Made by a program: the position numbers and the translations under genes. A DNA stretch of 64,000 bases from Burkholderia catarinensis (GTDB lineage Bacteria; Pseudomonadota; Gammaproteobacteria; Burkholderiales; Burkholderiaceae). Below the pieces are notes generated by a model. That model saw nothing but the letters and a program-made list of their open reading frames with translations, was not told where the DNA came from and ran no database searches. The stretch covers positions 186,001 through 250,000 of the forward strand of contig NZ_MDEQ02000011.1 in the NCBI RefSeq assembly GCF_001883705.2, given 5' to 3'. Of the stretch, positions 27,165-37,506 are shown in pieces. Position 1 is the stretch's first letter. The number at the start of each line of letters is the position of its first letter.

Positions 27165-28058
27165 TCAAACCACGGAACGGTGCAGCAGCACCTCGAAAAC
27201 GAACCGGCTGCCGACATATGCGAGCAGCAGCGCGGTGAACGACACGAGCACCCAGCGCGCGGCGCCGCGCCCGCGCCAGCCCGACGTCTTGCGGGCGACC
27301 AGCAGGCCGCCGAACATCAGCCACGACAGGATCGCGAACACGGTCTTGTGGTCGAGCCGCAGCGCGCGCGCGTCGACCTGCTCGCTGAACAGGATGCCCG
27401 ACGCGAGCGTCAGCGTAAGCAGCACGAAGCCTGCGCCGATCAGGCGGAACAGCAGCTTCTCGAGCGTGAGCAGCGGCGGCAGCGTTTCGAGCCAGCTCGC
27501 GATCCAGCCCGTCGAGCCGCCGTGCCCGCCGCTGCGCAGCGACTGCAGGCGCCGCTCGACCATCAGCATCAGGATCGCGTGCAGCGCCGCGATCGCGAAC
27601 AGGCCGTACGCGATGTTCGCGATCAGGAAGTGCAGCTTGAACAGCGGCGCTGCGGCATAAGGAAGCACTCGCACGCCGCCGAACACGAGCGGCAGCAGCG
27701 ACGCGCCGCACGCGAGCGGCAGCACGAGCAGGCGCAGGCTGTCGAGCGGGAAGAAGAAGCTCTCGATCCAGTAGATGCCGGCGCCGAGCCAGAACATCGC
27801 GGACAGCGCGAACGCGAAGCCGAACACCATCGCGTCGTTCGGGAAGATCGTCGTATGGAGCAGCACGCCGTGCGCGACGAGCGCGGCGAACAGCAGCGCG
27901 CGGCCGGCCCCGCTCATCCCGGACGCGGCGGACGCGGGAACCGGCACGGCCGGCACGCTCGCGACGAGCGGCGTCGCGCCCTGACGGTGCGTGCGCCAGC
28001 CTGCGACGGCGAGGCCGCCGTACAGGAATGCGGTGAGGGCATACAGTACAATATCCAT
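27165..28058 (-). CDS. CcsA/YpjD-type inner-membrane protein (cytochrome c assembly family)
   Basis: 297 residues with about eight hydrophobic segments. The C-terminal half contains the haem-handling core typical of the CcmC/CcsA family: LHFLIANIAYGLFAI, GFVLLTLTLASGILF and DHKTVFAILSWLMFG, with conserved His. YpjD homologues are widespread next to ffh, as here (divergent, 89 bases apart). A role in haem or cytochrome assembly is inferred from family membership only. Confidence 0.85.
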   Translation of the reverse strand: MDIVLYALTAFLYGGLAVAGWRTHRQGATPLVASVPAVPVPASAASGMSGAGRALLFAALVAHGVLLHTTIFPNDAMVFGFAFALSAMFWLGAGIYWIESFFFPLDSLRLLVLPLACGASLLPLVFGGVRVLPYAAAPLFKLHFLIANIAYGLFAIAALHAILMLMVERRLQSLRSGGHGGSTGWIASWLETLPPLLTLEKLLFRLIGAGFVLLTLTLASGILFSEQVDARALRLDHKTVFAILSWLMFGGLLVARKTSGWRGRGAARWVLVSFTALLLAYVGSRFVFEVLLHRSVV

Positions 28059-28147
28059 GTTCGAAGTTTACACTAGGCCCCCTTCCCGCGACGGCTCCCT
28101 TTGTTCGGTTCCGCCGCGCCTTCGGGCCCCACTGTCCATCGCTCCCC

Positions 28148-29515
28148 ATGCTCGACAATCTCACTCAACGGATGGCGCGCGTCGTCAAGACGCTGCGCGG
28201 CGAGGCCCGGCTCACCGAGGCGAACACCCAGGAGATGCTCCGCGAGGTGCGTCTCGCGCTGCTGGAAGCCGACGTCTCGCTGCCGGTCGTCCGCGAATTC
28301 ATCGCCAAGGTCAAGGAAAAGGCGCTCGGCGAAGACGTGATCAGCAGCCTGTCGCCGGGTCAGGCGCTCGTCGGCGTGGTCCAGAAGGAACTGACCGCCG
28401 TGATCGGCGGCGACTACGAAGGCAAGGCCGCCGAGCTGAACCTCGCGGTCACGCCGCCCGCCGTGATCCTGATGGCCGGCCTGCAGGGCGCGGGCAAGAC
28501 CACGACCGCCGGCAAGCTCGCGAAGCTGCTGCGCGAGAAGTACAAGAAGAAAGTGCTGACCGTGTCGTGCGACGTGTATCGCCCGGCCGCGATCATGCAG
28601 CTGAAAACGGTGAGCGAACAGGTCGGCGCCGACTTCTTCCCGTCGACGCCGGACCAGAAGCCCGTCGACATCGCGCTCGCGGCCGTCGACTGGGCGAAGC
28701 GTCACTACCATGACGTGCTGATCGTCGATACGGCCGGCCGTCTCGGCATCGACGAGGCGATGATGCAGGAAATCGCCGCGCTGCACGACACGCTGAAGCC
28801 GGCCGAAACGCTGTTCGTCGTCGACGCGATGCTCGGCCAGGACGCGGTCAACACCGCGAAGGCGTTCAACGACACGCTGCCGCTCACCGGCGTCGTGCTG
28901 ACCAAGCTCGACGGCGATTCGCGCGGCGGCGCCGCGCTGTCGGTACGTCACATCACGGGCAAGCCGATCAAGTTCGTCGGCGTCGCCGAGAAGCTCGACG
29001 GCCTCGAGGTGTTCCACCCGGACCGGATGGCGAACCGGATCCTCGGCATGGGCGACATCCTCGCGCTCGTCGAGGAGGCGCAGCGCGGCGTCGACGTGCA
29101 GGCCGCGCAGAAACTCGCCGACAAGGTCAAGAAAGGCGGCGACTTCGACCTGAACGATTTCCGCGCGCAGATCTCGCAGATGAAGAACATGGGCGGCCTG
29201 TCGTCGCTGATGGACAAGCTGCCCGCGCAATTCCAGCAGGCGGCGGCCGGCGCCGACATGGGCCAAGCCGAAAAGCAGATCCGCCGGATGGAAGGCATCA
29301 TCAGCTCGATGACGCCCACCGAGCGAGCGAAACCCGAGATCATCAAGGCGACGCGCAAGCGCCGCATTGCAGCCGGCGCGGGCGTGCCGGTGCAGGAAGT
29401 CAACCGGATGCTGAACCAGTACGACCAGATGCGTACGATGATGAAGAAGCTGAAGGGCGGCAACATGCAGAAGATGATGCGCGGCCTGAAGGGCATGATG
29501 CCCGGCATGCGCTGA
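28148..29515 (+). CDS. ffh: signal recognition particle protein Ffh
   Basis: 455 residues. N domain (1-~85), then the G domain with P-loop GLQGAGKTTTAGKLAKLL, DVYRPAAIMQL, DTAGRLGIDEAM and TKLDGDSRGG. The Met-rich M domain (about 300-455, including MKNMGGLSSLMDKLP and GMMPGMR) binds 4.5S RNA and signal sequences. It targets inner-membrane proteins co-translationally with FtsY. Complete length. It is transcribed divergently from the YpjD-type gene. Confidence 0.98.
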   Translation: MLDNLTQRMARVVKTLRGEARLTEANTQEMLREVRLALLEADVSLPVVREFIAKVKEKALGEDVISSLSPGQALVGVVQKELTAVIGGDYEGKAAELNLAVTPPAVILMAGLQGAGKTTTAGKLAKLLREKYKKKVLTVSCDVYRPAAIMQLKTVSEQVGADFFPSTPDQKPVDIALAAVDWAKRHYHDVLIVDTAGRLGIDEAMMQEIAALHDTLKPAETLFVVDAMLGQDAVNTAKAFNDTLPLTGVVLTKLDGDSRGGAALSVRHITGKPIKFVGVAEKLDGLEVFHPDRMANRILGMGDILALVEEAQRGVDVQAAQKLADKVKKGGDFDLNDFRAQISQMKNMGGLSSLMDKLPAQFQQAAAGADMGQAEKQIRRMEGIISSMTPTERAKPEIIKATRKRRIAAGAGVPVQEVNRMLNQYDQMRTMMKKLKGGNMQKMMRGLKGMMPGMR

Positions 29516-29520
29516 TTCCG

Positions 29521-29545
29521 CCCGTCGGCCGGCGCGCGGGTTTTT
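29521..29545 (+). terminator. possible terminator of ffh
   Basis: CCCG arm at 29521 pairs with CGGG ending 29540, followed by five T. The stem is short and imperfect, so partial read-through into the phosphoribosyltransferase gene is likely. Confidence 0.45.
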
Positions 29546-29609
29546 GCTGTAGCGCGCGCCGTCCGTTCTGCTTCATTCTTATTTGTATACCGACTGCCCG
29601 CCAGAACAC

Positions 29610-30161
29610 ATGAACCGCGAAGAAGCCCTCCATATTTTCAACCACTCCGAAGAGATCGTCTCGTCCGACGCCGTCAACGCGTCGATCTCCCGGATGGCCG
29701 ACGCGATCCGCGCCGAGATCGGCGACGCGTTCCCGCTCGTTCTCTCGGTGATGGGCGGCGCCGCGGTGTTTACCGGGATGCTGCTGCCGCATCTCGATTT
29801 CCCGCTCGAATTCGACTACATCCACCTGACCCGCTACCGCAACACGACGCAGGGCAGCCCGGAAATGCACTGGCGCGTCGCGCCGCGCGAATCGGTGAAA
29901 GACCGGATCGTGCTCGTGCTCGACGACATCCTCGACGAAGGCGAGACGATGGCCGCGATCCGCGACCGCATCCTCGACATGGGCGCGCAGCGCTTCATGT
30001 CGGCCGTGCTGTGCGAGAAGACGCTCGCGAAGGCGAAACCGCTGCACCCGGACTTCTGCGGCTTCCCGGTGCCGGACCGCTACGTGTTCGGCTGCGGGAT
30101 GGATGCGAAGGGCTACTGGCGCAACCTGCCGACGATCCGCGCGCTGACCGCGAACGTCTGA
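29610..30161 (+). CDS. hypoxanthine-guanine phosphoribosyltransferase
   Basis: 183 residues. The PRPP-binding motif VLVLDDILDEGET (101-113) and the type I PRTase fold are clear, and LSVMGGAAVFTGMLLPHL fits the purine salvage group. It makes IMP or GMP from free bases and PRPP. Start at 29610 is preferred over the upstream TTG at 29583 because homologues of this type begin MNREEAL-like. The gene is closed by a strong bidirectional terminator. Confidence 0.88.
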   Translation: MNREEALHIFNHSEEIVSSDAVNASISRMADAIRAEIGDAFPLVLSVMGGAAVFTGMLLPHLDFPLEFDYIHLTRYRNTTQGSPEMHWRVAPRESVKDRIVLVLDDILDEGETMAAIRDRILDMGAQRFMSAVLCEKTLAKAKPLHPDFCGFPVPDRYVFGCGMDAKGYWRNLPTIRALTANV

Positions 30162-30186
30162 GCACCCCGCTCCGCACGATATAAAC

Positions 30187-30224
30187 AGAAAGCGGCGCTC
30201 CGGTTTCCCGGAGCGCCGCTTTTT
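30187..30224. terminator. bidirectional intrinsic terminator
   Basis: 14-base perfect stem (30190-30203 with 30208-30221), 4-base loop TTTC, T-run on the plus side and A-rich flank giving a T-rich tail on the minus side. It serves both the phosphoribosyltransferase gene and marC. Confidence 0.9.
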
Positions 30225-30246
30225 CATGGGCGCGCGCCGCCCAGCC

Positions 30247-30849
30247 CTACAGCTGGTGCACGAACGCCCGGATGCCGCCCAGCATCATTTCGACCGAAAT
30301 CGCGACGAGCACGAGGCCCATCAGCCGCTCGAACGCCGCGACGGTCCGCTCGCCGATCCATTGCTGGATCCGCTCGGCCAGCACCAGCGTGACCGCGCAG
30401 ACGATCATCGTGACCGTCAGCGCGCCAATCCACTCGAGCATCTTGCCGGGCGCCTGCGACGTCAGCAGCATGACCGTCGCGAGCGCGGACGGCCCGGCGA
30501 GTGCCGGAATCGCGAGCGGCACGATGAACGGTTCGCCGCCCGCGCGCGGATCGCTGCCGAGCGCGCCGTCCGGATGCGGAAAGATCATCCGCAGCGCGAT
30601 CAGGAACAGCACGATCCCGCCACCAAGCCGCAACGACAGGTCGGTGAGGCTCATCATCCGCAGGAAGCGGTCGCCGACCACCATGAAGAACAGCAGGATC
30701 ACGAATGCGATCCCCACTTCGCGCAGGATCAGCTTCACGCGCCGCTCGCGCGGCACATCCCGCATCGCCGAAATGAACAGCGGGATGTTGCCGAGCGGAT
30801 CGGTGATCAGCACGAGAAGCACGGTGGCCGACAGGAACGTGTATTCCAT
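30247..30849 (-). CDS. MarC-family integral membrane protein
   Basis: 200 residues with about six membrane segments. The family signature is at the start (LLVLITDPLGNIPLFISAM) and the middle (FIVPLAIPALAGPSALATVM). MarC/YhgN proteins were once linked to multiple antibiotic resistance, but that role was not upheld; transport function is unknown. It ends at the shared terminator and lies 21 bases downstream of proS on the same strand, so it can be cotranscribed with it. Confidence 0.88.
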   Translation of the reverse strand: MEYTFLSATVLLVLITDPLGNIPLFISAMRDVPRERRVKLILREVGIAFVILLFFMVVGDRFLRMMSLTDLSLRLGGGIVLFLIALRMIFPHPDGALGSDPRAGGEPFIVPLAIPALAGPSALATVMLLTSQAPGKMLEWIGALTVTMIVCAVTLVLAERIQQWIGERTVAAFERLMGLVLVAISVEMMLGGIRAFVHQL

Positions 30850-30870
30850 CGTGTCCCCCGGTCGCCGCGC

Positions 30871-32607
30871 TTAGTGCGCGAGCGCGGCGCGGATCTTCTC
30901 CGCGACCGTCGCCGCGGCAGCGTCGGCCGGCAGCAGCGTCGCTTCGGCGTCGCGGCGGCCCTGGTACTCGATCTTGCCTTCCTTCAGGCCGCGCTCGCCG
31001 ATTACCAGGCGATGCGGCACGCCGATCAACTCCCAGTCGGCGAACATCACGCCCGGGCGCTCGCCGCGATCGTCGAGGATCACGTCGATGCCGGCCGCGG
31101 CGAGTTCCGCGTACAGCTTGTCGGCAGCCTCGCGCACCATTTCGCTGCGGTCATAGCCCATCGGGCACAGCACGACTTCGAACGGCGCGATCGATTCGGG
31201 CCAGATGATGCCCTTGTCGTCGAAGTTCTGTTCGATCGCCGCACCGAGAATGCGCGTGACGCCGACGCCGTAGCAGCCCATCAGCATCGGCTGCGGCTTG
31301 CCCGATTCGTCGAGGAACGTCGCGCCCATCGCTTCCGAATACTTGGTGCCGAGCTGGAACACGTGGCCGACCTCGATGCCGCGGCAGATGTCGATCACGC
31401 CCTTGCCGTCCGGCGACTGATCGCCCTTCTTCACGTTGCGCACATCGGCGACGTCCGGCTCGGGCAGGTCGCGGCCCCAGTTCACGCCGGCGATGTGATA
31501 GTCGACCTCGTTCGCGCCGACGACGAAATCGCTCATGTTCGCGACCGTGCGGTCCGCGATCACCTTCACCGGCTTCTTCGTGCCGACCGGGCCGAGATAG
31601 CCCGGCGGCGTGCCGAACCACTCGACGATTTCCTGCTCGGTCGCGAAGCGATGGTTATTCAGGCCCGGCAGCTTCGACACCTTGATCTCGTTCAGGTCGT
31701 GATCGCCGCGCAGCATCACGAGCCAGATGGTCGGCTCGGCGCCTTCGTTGTCGGTCGCGAGCACGATCGACTTGATCGTGCGCTCGAGCGGGATCGCCAG
31801 CAGCTCGGCGACGGCCTCGCACTTCGCCTTGCCGGGCGTCGCGACCTTCTCCATCGCTTCGGCCGGCGCCGCGCGCTCGGGCGTCAGCGGCAGCGCTTCG
31901 GCGGCCTCGACGTTCGCCGCGAACTCCGACGTCGGGCAGTAGGCGATCGCGTCCTCGCCGGTATCGGCGATCACGTGGAACTCGTGCGAGAAGTTGCCGC
32001 CGATCGAGCCGCTGTCGGCCGCGACCGCACGGAATTCGAGGCCGAGGCGCGTGAAGATGCGCACGTACGCGTCGTACATCTTGCGATACGACTCGTTCAG
32101 GCCCGCCGCGTCCTTGTCGAACGAATACGCGTCCTTCATGATGAATTCGCGGCCGCGCATCACGCCGAAGCGCGGGCGGATCTCGTCGCGGAACTTCGTC
32201 TGGATCTGGTAGAAGTTTACCGGCATCTGCCGGTAGCTCTTGATCTGGTTGCGCGCGATGTCGGTGACGACTTCCTCGTGCGTCGGCCCGATCACGAAAT
32301 CGTTGTCCTTGCGGTCCTTGAAGCGCAGCAGCTCGGGACCGTACTGCTCCCAGCGGCCCGACTCCTGCCACAGCTCGGCCGGCTGTACGGCCGGCATCAG
32401 CAGCTCGATGGCGCCCGCCCGGTTCATTTCCTCGCGCACGATCGCCTCGACCTTGCGAATCGAACGCAGGCCGACCGGCAGGTAGTTATAGATGCCGCCG
32501 GCGACGCGACGGATCATGCCGGCGCGTACCATCAGCTTGTGGCTGACGATCTCTGCGTCGGCGGGTGCTTCTTTCAGGGTGCCGATAAAGAAACGGGAAG
32601 CTTTCAT
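30871..32607 (-). CDS. proS: prolyl-tRNA synthetase (bacterial type, with editing domain)
   Basis: 578 residues, class II synthetase. It begins [19 protein letters not shown]; motif 1 lies around [17 protein letters not shown] and motif 2 around [17 protein letters not shown]. An INS editing domain sits between motifs 2 and 3 (about 220-400, with [18 protein letters not shown]), and the anticodon-binding domain is at the C-terminus. It charges tRNA-Pro and clears mischarged alanine. The start at 32607 matches the conserved N-terminus; an in-frame ATG at 32706 would add 33 residues that look like leader sequence. Its leader carries an attenuator-like hairpin. Confidence 0.97.
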   Translation of the reverse strand: MKASRFFIGTLKEAPADAEIVSHKLMVRAGMIRRVAGGIYNYLPVGLRSIRKVEAIVREEMNRAGAIELLMPAVQPAELWQESGRWEQYGPELLRFKDRKDNDFVIGPTHEEVVTDIARNQIKSYRQMPVNFYQIQTKFRDEIRPRFGVMRGREFIMKDAYSFDKDAAGLNESYRKMYDAYVRIFTRLGLEFRAVAADSGSIGGNFSHEFHVIADTGEDAIAYCPTSEFAANVEAAEALPLTPERAAPAEAMEKVATPGKAKCEAVAELLAIPLERTIKSIVLATDNEGAEPTIWLVMLRGDHDLNEIKVSKLPGLNNHRFATEQEIVEWFGTPPGYLGPVGTKKPVKVIADRTVANMSDFVVGANEVDYHIAGVNWGRDLPEPDVADVRNVKKGDQSPDGKGVIDICRGIEVGHVFQLGTKYSEAMGATFLDESGKPQPMLMGCYGVGVTRILGAAIEQNFDDKGIIWPESIAPFEVVLCPMGYDRSEMVREAADKLYAELAAAGIDVILDDRGERPGVMFADWELIGVPHRLVIGERGLKEGKIEYQGRRDAEATLLPADAAAATVAEKIRAALAH

Positions 32608-32618
32608 GCGGACGGTTC

Positions 32619-32647
32619 CAAAAACGGCGCCCCCAGGCGGGGGCGCC
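32619..32647 (-). promoter_or_regulatory. attenuator-like terminator hairpin in the proS leader
   Basis: Perfect 9-base stem GGCGCCCCC/GGGGGCGCC (32626-32634 and 32639-32647), 4-base loop, followed on the minus strand by GTTTTTGG, only 12-18 bases before the proS start codon. No minus-strand gene lies upstream; rppH is divergent. If real, it acts on the proS transcript itself. In the frame of proS the promoter-proximal arm encodes Ala-Pro-Pro-Pro-Gly. Confidence 0.55.
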
Positions 32648-32825
32648 CGAAAAAGTTTCAAGGTGAAAAAGCTGCGCGCGACGAACGACGATGGCGCAGA
32701 TGACATAGCAGACTAATCAGGGACAATTCAACCGGCACGCCCGTGCGGATTCGCTCCGTCACGGTGCGCAGCGCCCGTTATCTGTTTATAATCAAAGCAA
32801 TTTTAAAGGATTCGAAGGTGGTTGT

Positions 32826-33473
32826 ATGCTGGATCGTGAAGGCTTTCGCCCGAACGTCGGCATCATCCTCTTGAACGCGCACAACGAGGTGTTTTGGGGC
32901 AAGCGGCTCCGCGAGCATTCCTGGCAGTTTCCTCAAGGTGGGATCAAGTACGGCGAGACCCCCATGCAGGCGATGTACCGGGAACTGCACGAGGAAACGG
33001 GCCTGCATCCGGAACACGTCAAGATCATCGGCCGCACTCGCGACTGGTTGCGTTACGAGGTGCCTGACAAGTTCATCAAACGCGAAGTACGCGGTCATTA
33101 CCGCGGCCAGAAGCAGATCTGGTTCCTGCTGCGGATGGTTGGACGCGATTGCGACATTTGCTTGCGCGCGACCGATCACCCGGAGTTCGATGCGTGGCGC
33201 TGGAACGAGTACTGGGTGCCGCTCGATGCGGTGATCGAGTTCAAGCGGGATGTCTATCAGTTGGCGCTGACGGAACTGTCGCGCTTCCTGCGCCGCCCGG
33301 CGCAGCGAGCCGAAAAGCCGCGCGGGCCGCGTCTGTCGCGCTATCCGCGCGTCATTGGCGTACAGGCCCAGCAGACGCTGACGATTGTCGACACATCGGT
33401 AGTCTGTTCGGAGATTGAAGTGGAAGCGAGCACGCTCGACGAGATGCCGCCCCACGTGATCGTCGGCAAATGA
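32826..33473 (+). CDS. rppH: RNA pyrophosphohydrolase
   Basis: 215 residues. Nudix box at residues 38-60, reading [17 protein letters not shown] followed by HEETGL, matching Gx5Ex7REUxEExGU. N-terminal [15 protein letters not shown] and SWQFPQGG are specific for the RppH/YgdP group. It removes pyrophosphate from 5' ends of mRNAs to trigger RNase E decay. The C-terminal ~55 residues extend past the Nudix fold with basic and then acidic sequence. It is divergent from proS and is followed by a strong terminator. Confidence 0.96.
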   Translation: MLDREGFRPNVGIILLNAHNEVFWGKRLREHSWQFPQGGIKYGETPMQAMYRELHEETGLHPEHVKIIGRTRDWLRYEVPDKFIKREVRGHYRGQKQIWFLLRMVGRDCDICLRATDHPEFDAWRWNEYWVPLDAVIEFKRDVYQLALTELSRFLRRPAQRAEKPRGPRLSRYPRVIGVQAQQTLTIVDTSVVCSEIEVEASTLDEMPPHVIVGK

Positions 33474-33492
33474 CGAGTCGGACTGCATGACC

Positions 33493-33523
33493 GGGCGCGA
33501 CCTTGGTGTCGCGCCCTTTTTTT
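33493..33523 (+). terminator. intrinsic terminator of rppH
   Basis: Perfect 9-base stem GGGCGCGAC/GTCGCGCCC, 6-base loop, seven T. Its T-run ends only 14 bases before the TTG start of the next gene, so the ribosome-binding site of that gene abuts the terminator. Confidence 0.9.
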
Positions 33524-33537
33524 ACGAGGAATGCATA

Positions 33538-34095
33538 TTGAAAGCGATTGCTCTCGCGCTCGCATCGATTGTCGCGGCGGCCACGCTGGCTGGTTGCGCG
33601 AATTCGAAGACGCCGACCAATAAGGATGACAGCGAGTTCGTGTATCTGCTGGACCGCCAGGGCACCTGGAAGGAAAACACGGTCGACTCGCTGCCGCCGC
33701 TACCGCAGACAGGCGACCTGCTGCCGTTCAACGTGTCGCAGAACACGCCGCTCAAGTTCTTCGTCGATGCGAAGTCGCTCGCGGTCGGCACCGATGGTGT
33801 CGTGCGCTACGCGGTCGTCATCACGAGCCCGGCCGGCGCGCGCAATGTGAACTACGAAGGCATCCGCTGCGATACCTACGAATGGCGCCAGTACGCCGGC
33901 CTGAATTCGGACCACGACGGCTGGGATCGCACGGTCGAGAACGACTGGCGGCGCATCGAGAATGGCGAGCTGAACGCCTACCACTCCGCGCTCTACCAGG
34001 ACTACTTCTGTTCGAACAAGATGCCGCAGGGCACGACCCAGCAGATCCTGGAGAACATCCGGTTTCACCGCACCGCGATGACGCAGTTGCGCTGA
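33538..34095 (+). CDS. CNP1-like lipoprotein
   Basis: 185 residues starting at TTG, chosen because GAGGA lies 7 bases upstream and the signal peptide LKAIALALASIVAAATLAGC begins there. The lipobox LAGC ends at Cys20. The mature part has ENTVDSLPPLPQTGDLLPF and RYAVVITSPAGARNVNYEGI, which I associate with the CNP1-like family (PF08750) of uncharacterised beta- and gammaproteobacterial lipoproteins. It is commonly found after rppH. An upstream in-frame ATG at 33487 lies before the rppH terminator and is less likely. Confidence 0.78.
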   Translation: MKAIALALASIVAAATLAGCANSKTPTNKDDSEFVYLLDRQGTWKENTVDSLPPLPQTGDLLPFNVSQNTPLKFFVDAKSLAVGTDGVVRYAVVITSPAGARNVNYEGIRCDTYEWRQYAGLNSDHDGWDRTVENDWRRIENGELNAYHSALYQDYFCSNKMPQGTTQQILENIRFHRTAMTQLR

Positions 34096-34136
34096 CGGCG
34101 CGCGGTGCGGGCCATCCAGCCGTTCCGCCGAATGAG

Positions 34137-34167
34137 AAAAGCCCGCTTCACGCGGGCTTTTTTATTT
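34137..34167. terminator. bidirectional terminator between CNP1-like gene and proB
   Basis: AAAAGCCCGC / GCGGGCTTTT stem with a 5-base loop, T-run to the right and A-run to the left. It separates two convergent genes. Confidence 0.9.
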
Positions 34168-34191
34168 GACCACCCGAACCAGGACGGTTGG

Positions 34192-35310
34192 TCACACCAG
34201 CACGAGGTTGTCGCGATGGATCAGTTCGGGCTCCAGCATGTAGCCGAGCACGGACTCGATCTCGCCGCTCGGCCTGCGGTGAATCAGTTTCGTCTCCGCG
34301 CTGCTGTAGTTCGTGAGCCCGCGCGCCACTTCTCGCCCGTCGGGGCCGACACACGCGATCACCTCGCCGCGTGCGAACGCGCCCTGTACGCCGATCACGC
34401 CGATCGGCAGCAGGCTCTTGCCGCCGGCCGTCAGCTTCTCGACCGCGCCCGCGTCGATCACGACATGGCCGCGCACCTGCAGATGGTCGGCCATCCATTG
34501 CTTGCGCGCCGCCATCCGCGCGGTACGTGCGATCAGTTGCGTGCCGATCGCCTCGCCGGCCGCCAGACGCACGAGCACGTCGGACTCCCGGCCGCTCGCG
34601 ATCACCGTATTCGCGCCGCTGTGCGCCGCACGCTTCGCCGCGAGGATCTTCGTCAGCATCCCGCCGCGTCCGAGGCTCGAACCCGCACCACCCGCCATCG
34701 CCTCGAGCTCCGGCGCGCCCGCGTTGGCCTCGGCGACGAGCGTCGCATTCGGGTCCTTGCGCGGATCGGCCGTGAACAGCCCCGACTGGTCGGTCAGGAT
34801 GATCAGCGCGTCGCCTTCGATCAGGTTCGCAACGAGCGCGCCGAGCGTGTCGTTGTCGCCGAACTTGATTTCGTCGGTGACGACCGTGTCGTTCTCGTTG
34901 ATGATCGGCACGACGCCAAGCCGCAGCAGCGTCAGCAGCGTCGAACGCGCATTCAGGTAACGCTCGCGGTCCGCCAGGTCGGCATGCGTGAGCAGGATCT
35001 GCGCGGTACGGATATCGTGCTCGGTGAAGCGGCTCTCATAGACCTGCGCGAGCCCCATCTGGCCGACTGCGGCGGCGGCCTGCAATTCGTCGATTTCCCG
35101 CGGACGCTTGCTCCAGCCGAGCCGCTGCATCCCTTCGGCAATCGCCCCCGAACTGACGAGCACGACTTCCTTGCCCTGAGCGCGCAGTGCGGCGATCTGG
35201 GCCGCCCAGCGGCCGATTGCGGCATGATCGAGCCCCTTGCCGTCGTTGGTCACGAGGCTGGAGCCCACCTTCACCACCAATCGCTTCGAATCCGCGATGA
35301 TCGAACGCAT
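34192..35310 (-). CDS. proB: glutamate 5-kinase
   Basis: 372 residues. An N-terminal amino acid kinase domain ([18 protein letters not shown], then [12 protein letters not shown] and [17 protein letters not shown]) precedes a C-terminal PUA domain (from about 280). It phosphorylates glutamate, the first and feedback-inhibited step of proline synthesis. The start at 35310 has ACAGGAGA about 9 bases upstream. It lies 88 bases downstream of obgE on the same strand. Confidence 0.97.
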   Translation of the reverse strand: MRSIIADSKRLVVKVGSSLVTNDGKGLDHAAIGRWAAQIAALRAQGKEVVLVSSGAIAEGMQRLGWSKRPREIDELQAAAAVGQMGLAQVYESRFTEHDIRTAQILLTHADLADRERYLNARSTLLTLLRLGVVPIINENDTVVTDEIKFGDNDTLGALVANLIEGDALIILTDQSGLFTADPRKDPNATLVAEANAGAPELEAMAGGAGSSLGRGGMLTKILAAKRAAHSGANTVIASGRESDVLVRLAAGEAIGTQLIARTARMAARKQWMADHLQVRGHVVIDAGAVEKLTAGGKSLLPIGVIGVQGAFARGEVIACVGPDGREVARGLTNYSSAETKLIHRRPSGEIESVLGYMLEPELIHRDNLVLV

Positions 35311-35398
35311 CCTGCACTGTCTCCTGTATCTGAGCCTGCCCGGCCGGGCGCGATTGAAGCCGACGCCGGGCGGCACGCCCGGCGCGTTCCGGAACCGC

Positions 35399-36511
<1,113 letters not shown>

Positions 36512-36631
36512 TCACTCCGCCCAGTATTTCCGCTATTGTGCCGCGCGCCGGCGCGCTTGAACAATCTGCCATTCGGCCGATCGTACGCCGGTTGCACGAC
36601 GGCCGCCCGAACGCACAGGCGCCCGGCGGCC

Positions 36632-36668
36632 AAATAAAAAAAGGCCCCGCGAAGACTGCGGGGCCTTT
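36632..36668 (-). terminator. intrinsic terminator after rpmA
   Basis: GGCCCCGC / GCGGGGCC stem (36643-36650, 36658-36665) extended by A/T pairs, 7-base loop, then a long T-rich tail on the minus strand. It lies 125 bases before obgE and would cut obgE-proB levels below those of the ribosomal protein genes. Confidence 0.9.
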
Positions 36669-36696
36669 CGGCTACGAAGCCCGTGGGTGCCTGAAT

Positions 36697-36960
36697 TTAG
36701 GCAGCCGCCGGGACAACGATGACCAGATGCTTCTTGTCCGCGCCCTTCGTCGCGAACTTGACGTGACCGTCGACCAGCGCGAACAGGGTGTGATCCTTGC
36801 CCATGCCGACGTTCTCGCCAGCGTGCATGCGCGTACCGCGCTGACGCACGATGATGCCGCCGGCATTGATTGCCTGGCCGCCGTACACTTTCACGCCGAG
36901 ACGTTTCGACTCGGAGTCGCGGCCGTTCCGGGAAGAGCCGCCTGCCTTTTTGTGTGCCAT
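36697..36960 (-). CDS. rpmA: 50S ribosomal protein L27
   Basis: 87 residues. N-terminal [20 protein letters not shown] is diagnostic for L27, whose N-terminus reaches the peptidyl-transferase centre; [16 protein letters not shown] follows. The sequence starts directly with MAHKKAGG, without the cleaved extension seen in Firmicutes. It is 24 bases downstream of rplU in the standard operon. Confidence 0.98.
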
Positions 36961-36984
36961 CTGATTGCTCCTTTACCGAGGCGC

Positions 36985-37296
36985 TTACGCGTTGATCGCG
37001 TCGATGCGCAGCTCAGTGTAGTTCTGGCGGTGGCCGCCGTGCTTTTGGTAGTGCTTCCGGCGACGCATCTTGAAGATGGTGACCTTGGCATGACGACCGT
37101 GCGACACAACGGTGGCCTTGACGGAAGCCCCACTGACCAGCGGCGTACCGAACTTAATCGATTCGCCTTCGCCCACTGCGAGAACCTGGTCGAGCGTGAT
37201 TTCAGCGTCAATGTCAGCCGGTATCTGTTCTACTTTGAGTTTTTCGCCAACGGCAACCTTGTACTGCTTGCCGCCGGTTTTTATGACCGCGTACAT
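36985..37296 (-). CDS. rplU: 50S ribosomal protein L21
   Basis: 103 residues, the usual length. It begins [20 protein letters not shown] and ends in the basic RNA-binding tail with [16 protein letters not shown]. First gene of rplU-rpmA. A strong promoter and a 5'-terminal hairpin lie directly upstream. The open frame extends further upstream but only as non-conserved sequence. Confidence 0.98.
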   Translation of the reverse strand: MYAVIKTGGKQYKVAVGEKLKVEQIPADIDAEITLDQVLAVGEGESIKFGTPLVSGASVKATVVSHGRHAKVTIFKMRRRKHYQKHGGHRQNYTELRIDAINA

Positions 37297-37320
37297 TGAG
37301 AACCTCACTCTGGATCCAAT

Positions 37321-37345
37321 TTTTCCGCACACCACGCGCGGAAAA
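37321..37345 (-). promoter_or_regulatory. 5'-terminal hairpin of the rplU transcript
   Basis: Perfect 8-base stem TTTTCCGC/GCGGAAAA with a 9-base loop. It begins at the predicted transcription start (about 37345), so the mRNA would open with a stem. It may protect the 5' end or be a site for L21 feedback, which is speculative. Confidence 0.45.
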
Positions 37346-37351
37346 CACGTG

Positions 37352-37380
37352 ACTATACATGGAGTTAGCGCCAAAGTCAA
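37352..37380 (-). promoter_or_regulatory. predicted sigma70 promoter of rplU-rpmA
   Basis: Minus strand TTGACT (37380-37375), 17-base spacer, TATAGT (37357-37352). This is near-consensus and suits a highly expressed ribosomal operon; the leader is about 50 bases. Confidence 0.8.
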
Positions 37381-37506
37381 AACCGATCGACGATTGCCGT
37401 GCGCCGGCCTCGGCCGGACGGCCAAAATCGCGGCTGCGGCGCGTCCGACAGACCGGGATATGCCGGATTCGACTTATAATCCGCCGCATCACCCAATTCC
37501 ATCATC

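Noticed and set aside
30226..32703. 825-codon plus-strand open frame opposite marC and proS
   Set aside because: Same antisense effect; composition is Arg/His/Asp-rich and it runs across a terminator and two well-supported minus-strand genes.
32608..32706. N-terminal extension of proS by 33 residues
   Set aside because: The added sequence is not part of the synthetase fold, lacks a ribosome-binding site and contains the terminator-like hairpin; the conserved protein starts at 32607.
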